From Tubulanus polymorphus (lineage: Eukaryota > Nemertea > Palaeonemertea > Tubulaniformes > Tubulanidae): DNA of 64,000 nt. A program made the translations under genes and the position numbers. This document shows positions 12,260 to 24,700 of the stretch, in pieces (position 1 is the stretch's first letter; each line of letters starts with the position of its first letter). The DNA is taken from NCBI RefSeq assembly GCF_964204645.1, contig NW_027437473.1, forward strand, positions 1-64,000. Direction: 5' to 3'. The notes under the pieces were generated by a model. It had not been told where the DNA came from and ran no database searches. It was given only the letters and a program-made list of their open reading frames with translations.

Positions 12260-13000
12260 ACTAGGATTAGGGTTACCAGAGCTAGGGTTAGGGAGATTTC
12301 AGGGTTATTTCTGTTCTTCCCAGCATGTCGTTTTGGTGAAGAAGGCGTAATTTATTACCGGGGGCGATCGGGTCTGATTAGAAATTGTTGAAATCAGAAA
12401 GATCATAACTTTTTGATATTTCACAAGCAAGATAAACTTGTTCGACTTTTATAAAACAGAAGTAGACCGTATGACGTAAACATCAAGCGATTGAAATATT
12501 CACTTAACTTTTATTTAGCAAAAAATCCTCGAGATGATTTTGTTTGCTAGATTTAAGTTGTTCAATTAAACAACGTAGTATTCAAAAATGATGGTAGTTT
12601 TGTTTTTATAATTTTCAATATAAATGGTGGGACTTACTTTTTAGAATATTTGACAACGCAATCGATGCTTCAAAAAATACCGATAGAAAAGGAGGAATTA
12701 GATATATTTATTACATAATTACATATAATTTTCTGACCGATTAGAGGGATTGAGATCGGCCCAAGTGGAATTCTAATATGAGGAGCAAACTAAGGGCAAT
12801 AGCAGCGGTAAATATCAGTAAAAATGGATGTCTAATAATAGTTTATCGCAGTTACCCGAATATTTTAAAATCTGTGTTTAATTCTATCGTTGCGAGGAAA
12901 AATGAAATTGGTTTTTTCAAAATGAAAATTGTGAATTGAAATGCTTCGAAAGTTGGTTTACGGTTTTTAGGAGAATGCTATCATTACTCACAGTGATCAT
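12260..13000. other. Unassigned part of block A
   Basis: AT-rich sequence without a convincing coding frame. It is matched closely by 53785-54530 in the other copy. Confidence 0.4.
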
Positions 13001-13007
13001 CTTAGTC

Positions 13008-13145
13008 GCGACCCGGATGACAGTTGTGTCGTCTCTTAGTCGCGACCCGGATGACAGTTGTGTCGTCTCTTAGTCGCGACCCGGATGACAGTTATGTCGT
13101 CTCTTAGTCGCGACCCGGATGACAGTTGAGTCGTCTCATAGCCGC
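13008..13145. repeat. 34-bp tandem repeat
   Basis: About four units starting AGTCGCGACCCGGATGACAG. The equivalent array at 54537-54745 has about six units and reads GGATCACAG, so both unit number and unit sequence have diverged between the copies. Confidence 0.85.
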
Positions 13146-13321
13146 GACCCGTCTCTTAGACCGGGCCCAGTCCATAGAAATGAAAACTTGTGTTAGATTA
13201 GACCGGGCCCAGTCTATAGAAATGGAAACTTGTGGTCCAATCTCCTCGCAATGAAAAATGCCCAGCTCCAAATAAACACCACACAACAATCTGTATAAAC
13301 TAGATGAGGCGTCTTTATTTA

Positions 13322-13545
13322 CAGCAGAATATATTGGGCTTGAGGGGACTGCCCAAGCCCCAAGCGATCATTATTTTCAGCAGAATATATTGGGCTTGAG
13401 GGGACTGCCCAAGCCCCAAGCGTACATTATTTGCAGCAGAATATATTGGGCTTCAGGGGACTGCCCAAGCCCCAAGCGATCATTATTTTCAGCAGAATAT
13501 ATTGGGCTTGAGGGGACTGCCCAAGCCCCAAGAGTACATTATTTT
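13322..13545. repeat. 55-57-bp tandem repeat with hairpin
   Basis: Four units each containing ATATATTGGGCTTGAGGGG and CTGCCCAAGCCCC. GGGCTTG and CAAGCCC are inverted and could fold into a short hairpin. Three units recur at 31370-31550, while the copy at about 54915 is reduced to a partial unit. Confidence 0.85.
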
Positions 13546-14508
13546 CACAAAACAAACAACACTCTTCACCATCAAACACCCTTTTCCTCTTAACTGACTC
13601 CATTCAGCTGCATTGCTTCATCCATGGCAAAGATTTGAGACATGATTTTAAAACAACACCCATTAGGCTAAACAAAAAGATGCCTTGTTTCTCCGCAGCG
13701 GCCGGGTCATTTTTTTTAAATATGAAATTTATAAACAGTTCATTTCTATAGCGGCCGGGTCTGTTATGGTAAAATTGATCACGATTTAAAAAAAAGTAAT
13801 GTATAGGGTAGATAGGCGGCCGGCCGGGTCAACATTTAAGCTCAGCAGAGCCGAGAAACAAGGTATCAATTTTTTTAGCCTTATTGTCGTTTCCAAGGAT
13901 ATTTTGAGCAAACCTAAATTTGAATCATTAGCTGCAAATGAAGTCATGATCATTTCATCAAAATACAATGGATTTATACGGGATATGATGATTCCAGAAC
14001 TATTAGTGGTCGGACTACTAGATTTTCATTTTATTTGTAGCTTTTTTCTCTGCCCAAAAACGGGTAGAGCGACCCGGAAAACATAGGAATCGATACCAGT
14101 ATCACTTTTCTGTTACAACTCAAGATCGGACTGTAACCAAAATAATTTCATAGGCATTTTCCGCCTTGGTTACCATGGAGACAGTCAACAATGTTGGAGT
14201 ACAACCTTTAACAGTATGTGCTTCCATGGTAACGGAGTTTGTTTGATGTTGATGTCTCACAGCAACAGGAAAGTCGGTTATCCATTTATCCATTAATTGA
14301 AAGGATGGAGACATCCAAATCTATGGTGTCATAGCAACGACGTTTCAACAATGATGGTCATTATGATTCGTCATATGAAACACGGGCAATAAATGAATTA
14401 TGTTATTATTTAGTTAACTAAAACTGATTAATATAATTCCCGTGTCTTTGCATTAACAGAAATTTTCAGCCCTGTAAACAGCGCCCAGATTAGGTTGCTA
14501 GGCAGCAG
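13546..14508. other. Unassigned part of block A with CCATGG motifs
   Basis: Several GTTACCATGGAGAC / TCCATGGTAAC motifs (about 14168 and 14222) resemble RFX X-box half sites. A 95-residue plus-strand frame at 13799 is only partly kept in the other copy and is not recognised. Confidence 0.35.
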
Positions 14509-14782
<274 letters not shown>

Positions 14783-15597
14783 TTGCTGACGTGCAAAAGG
14801 TTAACAACCTTTTAAGGTAAATTTGCAATATATTTGACGATTTTCCTTCCTAACGAATACCTCGCATTTAGCGCCCCCTATAGGTCGAAAGTGAAAAATC
14901 ACATAGTGGCAGACAGGTGTTTCAGGGGGTGGGGGAGTCTCACCTTTCATTTAAGCCCAGGTGCCAAGCTCTACCCAAAAATGCCCAAAGATTGGTCTTG
15001 GATAGCTAGGTTGAGACCTTCTCTGTCCCGTACAGTGAATAAACATTGGTTAACAATAAAATAGACACGAAATACACAATTATATAAACAATTGACTACA
15101 GCGAGCAAGATAAAAATAGTGAAACGATTAAAATCAGTAAGAAGAGAACAAAAATTGAAAAGATACATGAAGTAATAATTAGTCCATATCTCACACTTGA
15201 CGATATCTTGTGTGGTCGAATGACGGTAAAATTATGGCCATCATTAACAACATGAAGCACCATCTTAGTGGCTATGCAGATTTTGATGAGATATTGAATC
15301 GTCTAGTTTGATTAATCCTGTCAAATCATAATTCCTTGATAACAATTATTATTTAGCATCTTAAAATTATTTAGGAGGAGCTAATCCTTTCATATGCTCA
15401 TGGCTTTAGTTACTCGGTATGGTTTATTGCTAATAGTATGTGCTGTGATCACATATTTTCTACATCGTCAATTTTTCTTTGCTTTCATTGATTTTTTTGT
15501 GTATACATATGCGTACTATGTTCATAATGAGCGAAATTTATTATGTAACGGTGAGTGCCGTCGAAGTATTACTATCACGCTTCAATTCCACTAGCAG

Positions 15598-18534
15598 ATG
15601 GCCAGTCATGCACATCCTGAGTTTATCGTAGGTTCAAGTAGTAAATATTATAAGGATTTAACGCAATTATCAAAGTTTGGATTATCAAACTTCTCCTTGT
15701 TTCATCTAAATATAAGGAGTTTTAATAAGAATTTTGAGAATTTGCAATTATATTTACACTCCCTCTGTTTCAATTTTGGGATCTTAGCTTTTACTGAAAC
15801 GTGGACTAAACTTCAACATGACAACAAGTCAATGTATAATTTGCCTGATTATGAGTCGATTTTCATAAGTAGACAGGATACGCGTGGTGGTGGAATAGCG
15901 ATGTTTGTCCACAACACCATTAAATTTAGGATACTGGATGATTTTACATGTGTAAATGACACATTCGAAAGTTTATTTATAGAAATCCAATTACCACATA
16001 ATATGTCAAAACATATTGTTGGCACTATCTATCGACCGCCTGATGCAAGTGTCAATAACTTTAATACTGATTTTCTACCACTCTTAGAAAACTTAACTAG
16101 AACAGGGCGTAAGTGCTTCATTTTGGGCGATTTCAATATAAATCTTTTCAACGCCGACTCTCATAAACCGACTGGAGATTTTATTTTTAATATGCTTTCA
16201 ACTGGTTTTACGAATTTAATAGATAAGTCAACACGAGTAACCGACAGATCTTCTACTCTTATTGACAATATATATTCAAACTGTTATTCTAGTTTCGATG
16301 CAATTTCAGGGATTCTGATCTATGATATATCTGACCACTTTCCAATTTTTGCAATTATGCCGGAAATCAAAGTCAACCATACATCAACTAGGACAGTTAG
16401 TTATCGAAAAATGTCAGATCATGATATCGCTCGATTTAAACGAAAGCTAATTGCACATGATTGGACTCATGTGTTTAATATCCATGATGCTAATGTTGCC
16501 TATAACTCTTTTTATGATGTATTCTATAAATACTACACGGAATGTTTCCCTATAATCAATAGAAAGTTTTCGATATATAGGGACAAGAAACACGGATGGT
16601 TTTCTAACGGTTTATTGATTTCTTTGAAAAAGAAGGATTCTCTTTATAGAAGATACCTGTCTAGTAAACTTCAAACTGATAGAGATATCTACAATAGATA
16701 TAGAAACGTTTTTAATACTTGTATCAAAAAGGCTAAAACGCTTCACTATAACTCTATGTTAAACAATGCGAGAGATCCCAAGGAAACCTGGAAAATAATT
16801 AATGACCTAATTAATAGAAAATCATCAAATTCTAAATATCCTGATGTTTTTGAACAGAATGGTGTTATGTACAAAAATAATGTTAGTATAGCCAATGAAT
16901 TTAATAAGTGTTTTGCACAAGCGGGTCCAAATCTAGCCAATGATATTTTACCTACTAACAAAACATTTTTTTCTTTTCTGGGTCCGCCACAACAAAATAA
17001 TATCTTTTTCTCTCCCACAGATTCTTTGGAAATTGAAAATATTGTTTCAAAATTTAAAAATAGTAATAACACTGGTCATGATGGTATCAATCAAAAGATC
17101 CTTAAGAGAGTAATTGACGCTATATCTCGGCCGTTAGCTCATATTTTAAATCTAAGTTTGATTAATGGACAAGTACCTGAATCCTTCAAAATATCTAAGA
17201 TATTACCTTTGTTCAAATCTGGAGATGTTTCACATTTTTCAAACTACAGACCAATATCAATACTCCCATGTATTTCTAAGATCTTAGAAAAAGTAGTTTA
17301 CAAAAGAGTTATAAGTTTTTTGGACAAGTATAAAATACTATCTCCATGTCAATTTGGATTTAGAAAAGACCATTCCACCAACATGGCTATTACTGTTATC
17401 ATAGATAAAATTATCAATAATTTAGACAATGGCAAATCAACTATAGGAATATTTTTAGACCTTTCGCGTGCATTTGATACAGTGAATCATGAAATTCTAT
17501 TGTCTAAACTTTGCCATTATGGCATCAGAGGTACGCCATTACTCTGGTTTAGAAACTATCTTTCAAACCGTTTTCAGACTGTTCTTTTTAAAGAGACTAC
17601 TAGCACTAGCTATCCTGTATTCTGTGGAGTGCCTCAAGGATCTATTTTGGGGCCGATCCTTTTCTTATTATATATAAATGACCTTGCAAACGCATCAAGC
17701 ATTTTTAATCTTATCATGTTTGCTGATGATGCTAATGTATTCACTTCTCATATCAATATTAATGAGTTAACTATAATAGTAAATACAGAACTACACAAAC
17801 TGAATATCTGGTTTCGGGCAAATAGGCTTTCATTGAATTTGAAAAAGACTCATTTCATGTTTTTCAGTCGTGCTAAACATAAACACTCAATTTCTATCAA
17901 AATCAACAATATGTCTATATCACAAGTCTCGACAACAAAATTTCTAGGCGTTCAAGTTGACGACCAGCTTACTTGGAAGTCACACATTAATAGCATCTGT
18001 ACTAAACTATCACGGTTCATTGGTATAATGGGTAGACTTTATGGAATTTTGTCAAAAACAACTTTACTGCAGTTGTATTATTCTTTCATTTATTGCCATC
18101 TCACCTATTGTAATATTGTATGGGGTAATACTTATCCTTCAAACTTAAGAAAGCTGGAACTTCTCCAGAAGAAAGCGGTCCGCATTATCTTTAAAACCGA
18201 TTTTAGAGCCCATACCTCACCATTATTTAAGTCTGCAAAAATTCTTAAATTGGCAGATATAAACAATTTTCAAATTGGACAATTCATGTATCTATATGTC
18301 AATAACAAGTTACCTGAGATGTTCAATAATTTTTTTAAGACGAATGACGTTGGATACAACACTAGAAACAGCAACAACATCCGCCCTGACTCATTCAAAT
18401 CAAATCTAAAAGGTTTCTCAATAAAAGTCAACGGTCCAAATATTTGGAATATTATGAATGATTCAATTAAAAACTCCCCTTCTAATGAAAGTTTCAAAAA
18501 TCGAACAAAAAACCATTTACTTTCTCATTATTAA
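15598..18534 (+). CDS. Endonuclease-reverse transcriptase of non-LTR retrotransposon
   Basis: A 978-residue open frame from ATG to TAA without breaks. Residues about 33-255 are an AP-endonuclease-like (EEP) domain: HLNIRS (N38), FTETW (E67), GTIYRPP (143-148), LGDFN (177-180, D178), LIDNI (D223) and ISDHFPI (D246, H247). Residues about 530-790 are the reverse transcriptase: FLDLSRAFDTVNH with D621, a GVPQGSILGP stretch, and FADD with D710/D711. The C-terminal part is the usual CR1/Jockey-like extension (LGVQVDDQLTWKSHI). All catalytic residues I can check are present, so it may be competent. The exact clade (CR1, L2, Daphne, Crack) needs a tree. Confidence 0.93.
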   Translation: MASHAHPEFIVGSSSKYYKDLTQLSKFGLSNFSLFHLNIRSFNKNFENLQLYLHSLCFNFGILAFTETWTKLQHDNKSMYNLPDYESIFISRQDTRGGGIAMFVHNTIKFRILDDFTCVNDTFESLFIEIQLPHNMSKHIVGTIYRPPDASVNNFNTDFLPLLENLTRTGRKCFILGDFNINLFNADSHKPTGDFIFNMLSTGFTNLIDKSTRVTDRSSTLIDNIYSNCYSSFDAISGILIYDISDHFPIFAIMPEIKVNHTSTRTVSYRKMSDHDIARFKRKLIAHDWTHVFNIHDANVAYNSFYDVFYKYYTECFPIINRKFSIYRDKKHGWFSNGLLISLKKKDSLYRRYLSSKLQTDRDIYNRYRNVFNTCIKKAKTLHYNSMLNNARDPKETWKIINDLINRKSSNSKYPDVFEQNGVMYKNNVSIANEFNKCFAQAGPNLANDILPTNKTFFSFLGPPQQNNIFFSPTDSLEIENIVSKFKNSNNTGHDGINQKILKRVIDAISRPLAHILNLSLINGQVPESFKISKILPLFKSGDVSHFSNYRPISILPCISKILEKVVYKRVISFLDKYKILSPCQFGFRKDHSTNMAITVIIDKIINNLDNGKSTIGIFLDLSRAFDTVNHEILLSKLCHYGIRGTPLLWFRNYLSNRFQTVLFKETTSTSYPVFCGVPQGSILGPILFLLYINDLANASSIFNLIMFADDANVFTSHININELTIIVNTELHKLNIWFRANRLSLNLKKTHFMFFSRAKHKHSISIKINNMSISQVSTTKFLGVQVDDQLTWKSHINSICTKLSRFIGIMGRLYGILSKTTLLQLYYSFIYCHLTYCNIVWGNTYPSNLRKLELLQKKAVRIIFKTDFRAHTSPLFKSAKILKLADINNFQIGQFMYLYVNNKLPEMFNNFFKTNDVGYNTRNSNNIRPDSFKSNLKGFSIKVNGPNIWNIMNDSIKNSPSNESFKNRTKNHLLSHY

Positions 18535-18689
18535 TCGTTACAGTTTATTCATGAAAATAATAATAATGATAATTATGTATAAGGTGCAATGACCTTCTCA
18601 AATGGTACTTACTTACGCTCATATGATGTATGTATAACCTTGGAATAAACTCCAAGGTATAACTTTATGTATTTATATGTATACATTTT

Positions 18690-18835
18690 TGTGTGTGTGT
18701 GTGTGTCTATTTGTAAATGTGTGTGAATATATGTGTGTGGTTTTCTTATATGTGGTGGGTGTTTTGGTGTGTGCGTGTGTGCTGCTTGCTTGCGAGTGTG
18801 TGTGCGTGTGTGTGTGTTTGTGTGTATCGTGCGTA
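18690..18835 (+). repeat. (TG)n-rich microsatellite in the LINE 3' UTR
   Basis: Interrupted TG runs between the ORF stop and the A/T-rich tail. Cys/Val-rich short frames over it are artefacts. Confidence 0.85.
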
Positions 18836-19068
18836 TTTCATCTCTATTTGTTCCTTTTGGGGTGCCTGATATTACAAGCTCTGCTTTCCTCTGGTTGCCC
18901 TGCTGTTATTTTACATCAGTTTATATATATTTTGTATGAACCAAATTAATCATCTATTGTAATTTTGTCTGGTATCTATTTATTGATGTAAATTATTCAG
19001 GAAATAAATAAATAATAAATAAATAATAATCATCGGGTTTTTTTTAACTTGATTGAATAAATTCTCGA

Positions 19069-19074
19069 TTTATT
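19069..19074 (-). terminator. Candidate polyadenylation signal, NLR gene 1
   Basis: AATAAA on the minus strand, 27 bp beyond the stop codon. It is retained between the stop and the LINE insertion, so 3'-end formation could survive the insertion. Confidence 0.5.
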
Positions 19075-19100
19075 TAATATATCTCTATTTTTACTCTCAG

Positions 19101-21796
19101 TCATTTATTGAGTTTTTTAAGTTCTGATATGATGTAATCTCTCGTATAGCGGTCGGTGCTCCTGCAGCGGATACACAGGTCAGAAAGATGCGGAAGATTA
19201 TTGATTAATTCGACGAATAAATCGATATCGTGCTGTGTATTAATCAGCGCGAGTGAACCGTGAAACTCTAAATAACGAATTGATGAGGCGTGTTTTAGTT
19301 GTTTAAAGATGCGATTGTTCTGTTCCGGTCTAACGAGACAGCTATCAATACGGACTTCTCGCAGCTGATTTACCGCATCTGACGATAGATACCGAACAAG
19401 TGCGTCAACATGAGCTTCTGACCACAACACTATTTCTAATACAGTCAGCCGCGGCAGGTGATCTAGAACGCGGTGTATTTGTAAATTAAATCCGTAAATG
19501 CCAAGACGTTTTAGTTTCGGCATTGAACCGACACTATCACTCATTGCTGCACATTCATCTGTCGTTAGTCCGCGCAGTCCGCGCAGTCCGAGCTGAATTG
19601 TTTCGATGTCTGACGATTTTAACGTGTTGTTTAAATCATTCAATTCCTCCGAACCGATCAAATCATTATCGAATATTACTCCACCAAGACATAAGGTTTT
19701 CAAACTCAGAATGATGTTTATCAGCCCTCTGGTTGTATTTCTATCGAGCTGATATTGACACCACGATCCGAGAGATAGATGTTTTATGGATGGATACGAT
19801 TTGTGAATATTGACTAAAATATAACCTAAACGTTCCGCACTAACACCAGTATTAATAAACAGACTCTCCACTGTATTGTGTGTGTTAGTATCAACACTGA
19901 TCAACCGCGCGTCATATTCAGTGTTAATCGAGTGACCTGTCTTAATCCATTCATTATTGAGTTTCTTGTAACATTCACCAGTGTCGTGGATTCCATCTCG
20001 CCGCACAAACCAGTTTAAACTGTAGCTTTTCTTACACATAGTCAAGTACTGATCGGGTTTTGATAACTCGTATGTGTATAATATCATACCGTGAAGACTA
20101 GTGTTACTCGCTATGGCTGTTTCTAATACGCGGTATTCGTCGGGTTTCAGTTCGTGAATACCCTGTATGTAAACTAGCTCGATCTGACATTGTTTGTGTT
20201 CAAGTATTTTTGCGAGCATGTTTATCCGCGATCTGCCATATACAGATACGAACAACATTTTCTGCATGTAGGGAACTATTTCACTAATGGCGTCGTCCGG
20301 CCAGTCGGCTTCATTCAGGCAGATTAACAACTGATCAGATAAAACAGTTCTTTCGGATCGGAGTTCGATGTAGCGTTCGTATTCGGGGATGAGCACCATC
20401 TCCCTAGTAACCGTAACCAAGGACTGGTACTCATCCGCTATTGTGACTGCTTTTAAATGTTCATCTATTAAAGTCTTGAAAAGTTCACCGAGGCCGCGGT
20501 TAAACTTGTAACGATACAGCAGCCCTGACATGAATCTCGGGTATAATTCACCATATTTCACAAGTTCGTCCGGTAGTTGTTCAAACGCGCATTTATTCCA
20601 GGGTATTTCACCACTGTTGTTGAATTGTACGACCGAGTGTACCGCCGCCAGAAATTCCTGCACAGATTTGTGTATGAACCGCAGCTGGACGGAGCGGTCT
20701 GATTTCCGTCGCGGCGACATCTCTTTGCACGTCAAAGCCGTCCTCTTCGATTCGTCGAGTTCAAGACGACTTTCGCTGAAGCTGTTTTGATGCTCGATGA
20801 GCGTCTCATACGCGACTTGACAAATTTGTTTAAGCGCTTTAGAATTTTCGATATTGCGGAAAAAACATTCCTTCGACAACTCGAGGCCCTCGCGTTTACT
20901 GATCAGAAAACATGTCAAATCGATGTAGATATCGGTGAGTTTTGATGGTATCATAATTTCTTCCTTGTCCATATACAGAAAACAAAACATAAGTAGTATC
21001 AGCGGGTTGTAGTAGATACTGTTAAATAAAGGTGGCGCTGCGTCTTTAAGCCTGTAGAATAGCTGATATGGATCGCGCTCGGGGAATTTTCTCTTCATAA
21101 TATCGATGACTTCTTCCTGTTTGAAGCCGGATATCGATACAACAGTGAATTTGGGATCAGTGACGATCATGCTGCCCCCGGACTCACGTGTTGTTATGAC
21201 GATATGCGCTTTCGGTAATTCATTGGTCACGTGTACGATGTCTATTTTCGCTTTATCGCTTTTTAACTCGTCGAAGCCGTCTAGAAAAAATATCGATTTT
21301 TCTGCATTTTCCCGTAAGAATCTCTCAAAACCAATCAGCAGATTCTCTTCGATTACTCGATTCAAAAGATTTTTGTAAATGTACTTATAAATACACGCGT
21401 TATCAGCGGGCAGTTCATTTAACGGTATATAGAATAACATTGCTTTGCTACAAAACTTTGCTACAAACTCCATTGTTGATGTTGTCCAGGTTAACACTTG
21501 ATTAACTACCTGAGTAGTTTTACCCATACCGGGTTCTCCTACGAGGCACACGGGTTTCACATCACTCTCTTTATAAGTGAAAAGTTTCTCGAAATGATCG
21601 GGTAAAATCAATGACTGCTCCTCACTTCCTTCATTTTTCTTCGGGTTTCGTTTTTGGGCTCGAATTTTCGCGTTTTCTTGGGTGAAGAAGTCGTTTAAAT
21701 TGGTGACTTCATCGCTCCACGAAACCTCTTTGTAATTTTCATCATCGATCATTCGTTGATACGTTTCTTTCAGGTTCTTCTGAACTTGATCAACAT
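19101..21796 (-). CDS. NLR gene 1, main exon (NACHT-LRR)
   Basis: One large exon encoding 897 residues plus a split codon. The acceptor TTTATTTTTACAG|AT leaves two bases, which joins in frame with the phase-1 donor of the small exon at 25386 (G|AT = Asp). The model predicts about 939 residues. In that numbering: Walker A GEPGMGKT (about 128-135), Walker B FFLDGFDE (about 211-218), an ITTRESGG sensor stretch, YYNPLIL in the helical/winged-helix part (about 304), and FIHKSVQEFLAA (about 415-426). The last 300 residues hold eight or so leucine-rich-like strands (for example SLKTLCLGG, KLKRLGIYG). A substitution turns the Arg codon used in genes 2 and 3 into TGA, shortening the C-terminus. The likely role is a cytosolic innate-immune or cell-death sensor (inference). 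Confidence 0.9.
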
Positions 21797-24700
21797 CTGT
21801 AAAAATAAAACCAGTTTGAGATTTTTTTAGAATTTCTATGGCGGCTGATTTTGCCTGAAAATCATAGAATCATAGAAAATGTCATGAGCTTAAATTGTAC
21901 AATTGACCGCAGTTACAAAATATGCCTAGGTACCAAGGAACTAATGAGTTATTCTGCTATTCAACGCCCCCTAGTGACCTTAAACAAAAACCAACGAACC
22001 TGAAACTCACCACAATCATACATCATGTCATGAGCTAAAACTTTGCAATTGATTGCGGTGACAAAATATGCGCCAGAAAGAATCTTTCTGTGGGGTCGGG
22101 TTAGCAACAAGTTCGATCAGAGACATTCAAGGTCCCATCTACACGAGTGGAAAAATCCTTTATTTTCAATCTACACGAGGAAAACATTTCCAAAAGTCAC
22201 CTTTAAAAAAGTCGGCTTTTTCACCTGTTTTAAAAATTATACTTAATCTAAAGATAAACGGCTTCGTTGTTTTTGGTGAACTTCACGTGTTACTAAAACG
22301 AGGGCGATATCATCACAGCTCCGCAGTAAATACTGCAAACTACGCCGCGCATCAACATGCAATTTTCAGCACAGGACAAGATGTTTATTAATCTTTCTCA
22401 TCTTTCTCAGAATTTCAGTTTGAGTCAATCGGATGACAACAATTCATTTCATTTAGTTCTTAACTTTTGAAATGAGGATTGGAAAACTGTATTAGTCACG
22501 TGATACACGATGAACCGGTTTTCTGAACACAAATCTTCGCTGCTTACGCGCATAAGAAGTGCCGGTTTTATGTCCTTGCGCATGTAAACCAAATATACTT
22601 TGTTAATTTAGATTTCATCAAGAAAATGTTTCTAGGCCTCGGATATACAATACAATAAGTAGCGGCACACTTCAATGAGTATGAATTACTTTTTTAGAAA
22701 GGCCGATCAGCCATATCGGCGTGCAAAAGTAAAGGGATATCCCGATATGACATCAGGCGGGAAAATAATTATTATTTTACAGAATTCCTTCGATTTCTTC
22801 TTTCAGAAATAAATTCATTCCTTCTTTCAATAAACCCAGGAAAGTGCAACAAATTTCCCTGAACTAATTACAAAGCTACGTATCTTGTGTCAAATAACAG
22901 AAAAAATGGGAAAATGAAGTCGAATCACTAAAACATCGCGGTCGGCGTTGCTACGCGACCCGACCACAAAAATGAAATCAGTTTGAGATATTTTAAGCCG
23001 GGTGTAAGTCGGTTGCGTCGCGATAAGTCTTTTTACAGTTGCCAGGCGCCATTTTTGGGTACCCACCGGGTCCGCATTGTTGAATTCTTGTCCCAATTTT
23101 TTCCCCAGTTTAATTTTCTTATTTCGTTCATATCTTTGGATTTGATTAAGATAGAAATAAGGTAAAAATATCGATGAACTCAGCTGATAATTAACTTTTC
23201 TATGATATCACTCATTCATAAATTTAAAGCAACAATGCGCGCTGGTGAAGTTATAAACATTCATATCCTCTTCCCGATAATTCAACTTGAATTTTTGCTC
23301 ATCTCATTCAAAAGTTCATAATTCTTACAAATCTTAATCTACATTTTCATTATTCAATTTTGAAGGCAGGGTCTGGACTACCGATCCCCAACCCCGAAGT
23401 CTGTCCTTGTTTTACTAGAACTGCCTATATATCTTTATTTGCCATTTTTTTCAAATGACTAAGTGCCCTTATTTCCATAGTTACTGAAAACTTTGATTTC
23501 AATAAAGCAGGGGCCGGTAAAATTGTGAAATTTCCTGATATAAAGAAACGATCGTACTTGCGATTGTCACGTGGTAACTAAAATTGGAACCAAACCACGC
23601 AAAGATAAAAAGTTTCGAATTCTGGCCTATTAGGGAAAATTGGGTTTCAACACAGCTATTTAGTAATAGTCATTGACTTAGAGCTAAAATAACTGGTCTT
23701 TATGGTCAAAGCAGCTTGAAAACAAATGAAAGAGATTAAATTCTCGATAAGAAATTCTACGAATCCTTCAAAAAAAATTATTTCAAAACGCATCTCACAA
23801 CTATTGTGGGTTCGAATCCCAGTATTACTGGATCAAATCGCGCATCTCCCAGTCACTAGAGCGCGTAGCCGTAGGTCTATTGCGACGATCGCGTCGCAGT
23901 AAGTAGAACATGTGCGACTTGCTGCGACTGGCGTCGTTAAAATTTCTATGCTCGCTGATTTGGTCTCCAAATTTCCGGTCGATTGAGAAAAATTAGCTAA
24001 AAGAAAATATTATTTCCAGCTTGTTCGAAAACAGCTTTTATTTGAGCGCTCACTGAAAAAAACTTATAGGTCCTGATATCAACGAGTTGATCTAAGCAAA
24101 TCAACTTTTAAATCAATTCATTGATCGCGTTTACAAAATATGCAGAGTTACCAATATAAATGGAAAATTGTATTCAACTCAATATTTAATTCTCCTGGTG
24201 GGTTGAACAAAAGACCGAAATTCCATGTCCTATGACAATGCTGATAACGACCAAATATCAAGACTAAGTTAAAATCACTAACCCACTATGTGAAAATGAC
24301 ATTTTCCCCAAAAACACCTCTTTTCATCTGTGTGCAAGAAATTACGTTAAAATTGAATGATGAAAAAAGCCTGTCTGATGTGTCAGGAAATCCCCTTTCC
24401 AAAAAATACCAATCACAAATTTCAATAGAAAATACCAAACAATTAGGAAGCTACAGGTCTCGGAATTTAGACCAAAAATAGGTACAAAAAGGTCTCAGGA
24501 CGGCCATCTTGAGTCCGATCGACCCAATTTTAACTTTTTCTTATGCTGATGTGCGCTGTGGAGATATATACTTATAAAAGATAAAGGATATTGATTAAAG
24601 TCATTCCAATTCCAATATTTGATGAATTTTCATTATAAGTAATTTGTTTATTATTAAGATTGAAATTACGTTATTTTCGTTTTTCAATTCTCAAGTTAAT

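Larger units (their letters stand above)
15222..19031 (+). mobile_element. Non-LTR retrotransposon (CR1/L2/Jockey group), apparently full-length ORF2
   Basis: The element interrupts sequence that is continuous beside gene 2: the site TCGAAT-CATCGGG is joined at about 31762-31776 but is split here by about 3.8 kb. The 3' end is an A/T-rich tail of AAATA/AATAAT repeats. No obvious long target-site duplication is visible; at most AAT is shared. The element comprises about 375 bp of 5' sequence, one 978-residue ORF and a 3' UTR with a TG microsatellite. No ORF1 is seen. It ends 70 bp past the stop of NLR gene 1 and is convergent with it. Confidence 0.9.

Noticed and set aside
13799-14086. 95-residue plus-strand frame in block A
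   Set aside because: The paralogous copy keeps only part of it, with indels and changed ends. No domain recognised.
20530-20790. Plus-strand frames opposite the NLR exons (also 33278-33538 and 58607-58879)
   Set aside because: Antisense shadows of the NACHT-LRR coding sequence, conserved only because the sense exon is conserved.
23808-23835. tRNA gene in the NLR intron (GGGTTCGAATCCCAG)
   Set aside because: Only a B-box-like core is present. I could not find an A box at the right distance or a cloverleaf. At most it is a tRNA-derived fragment.
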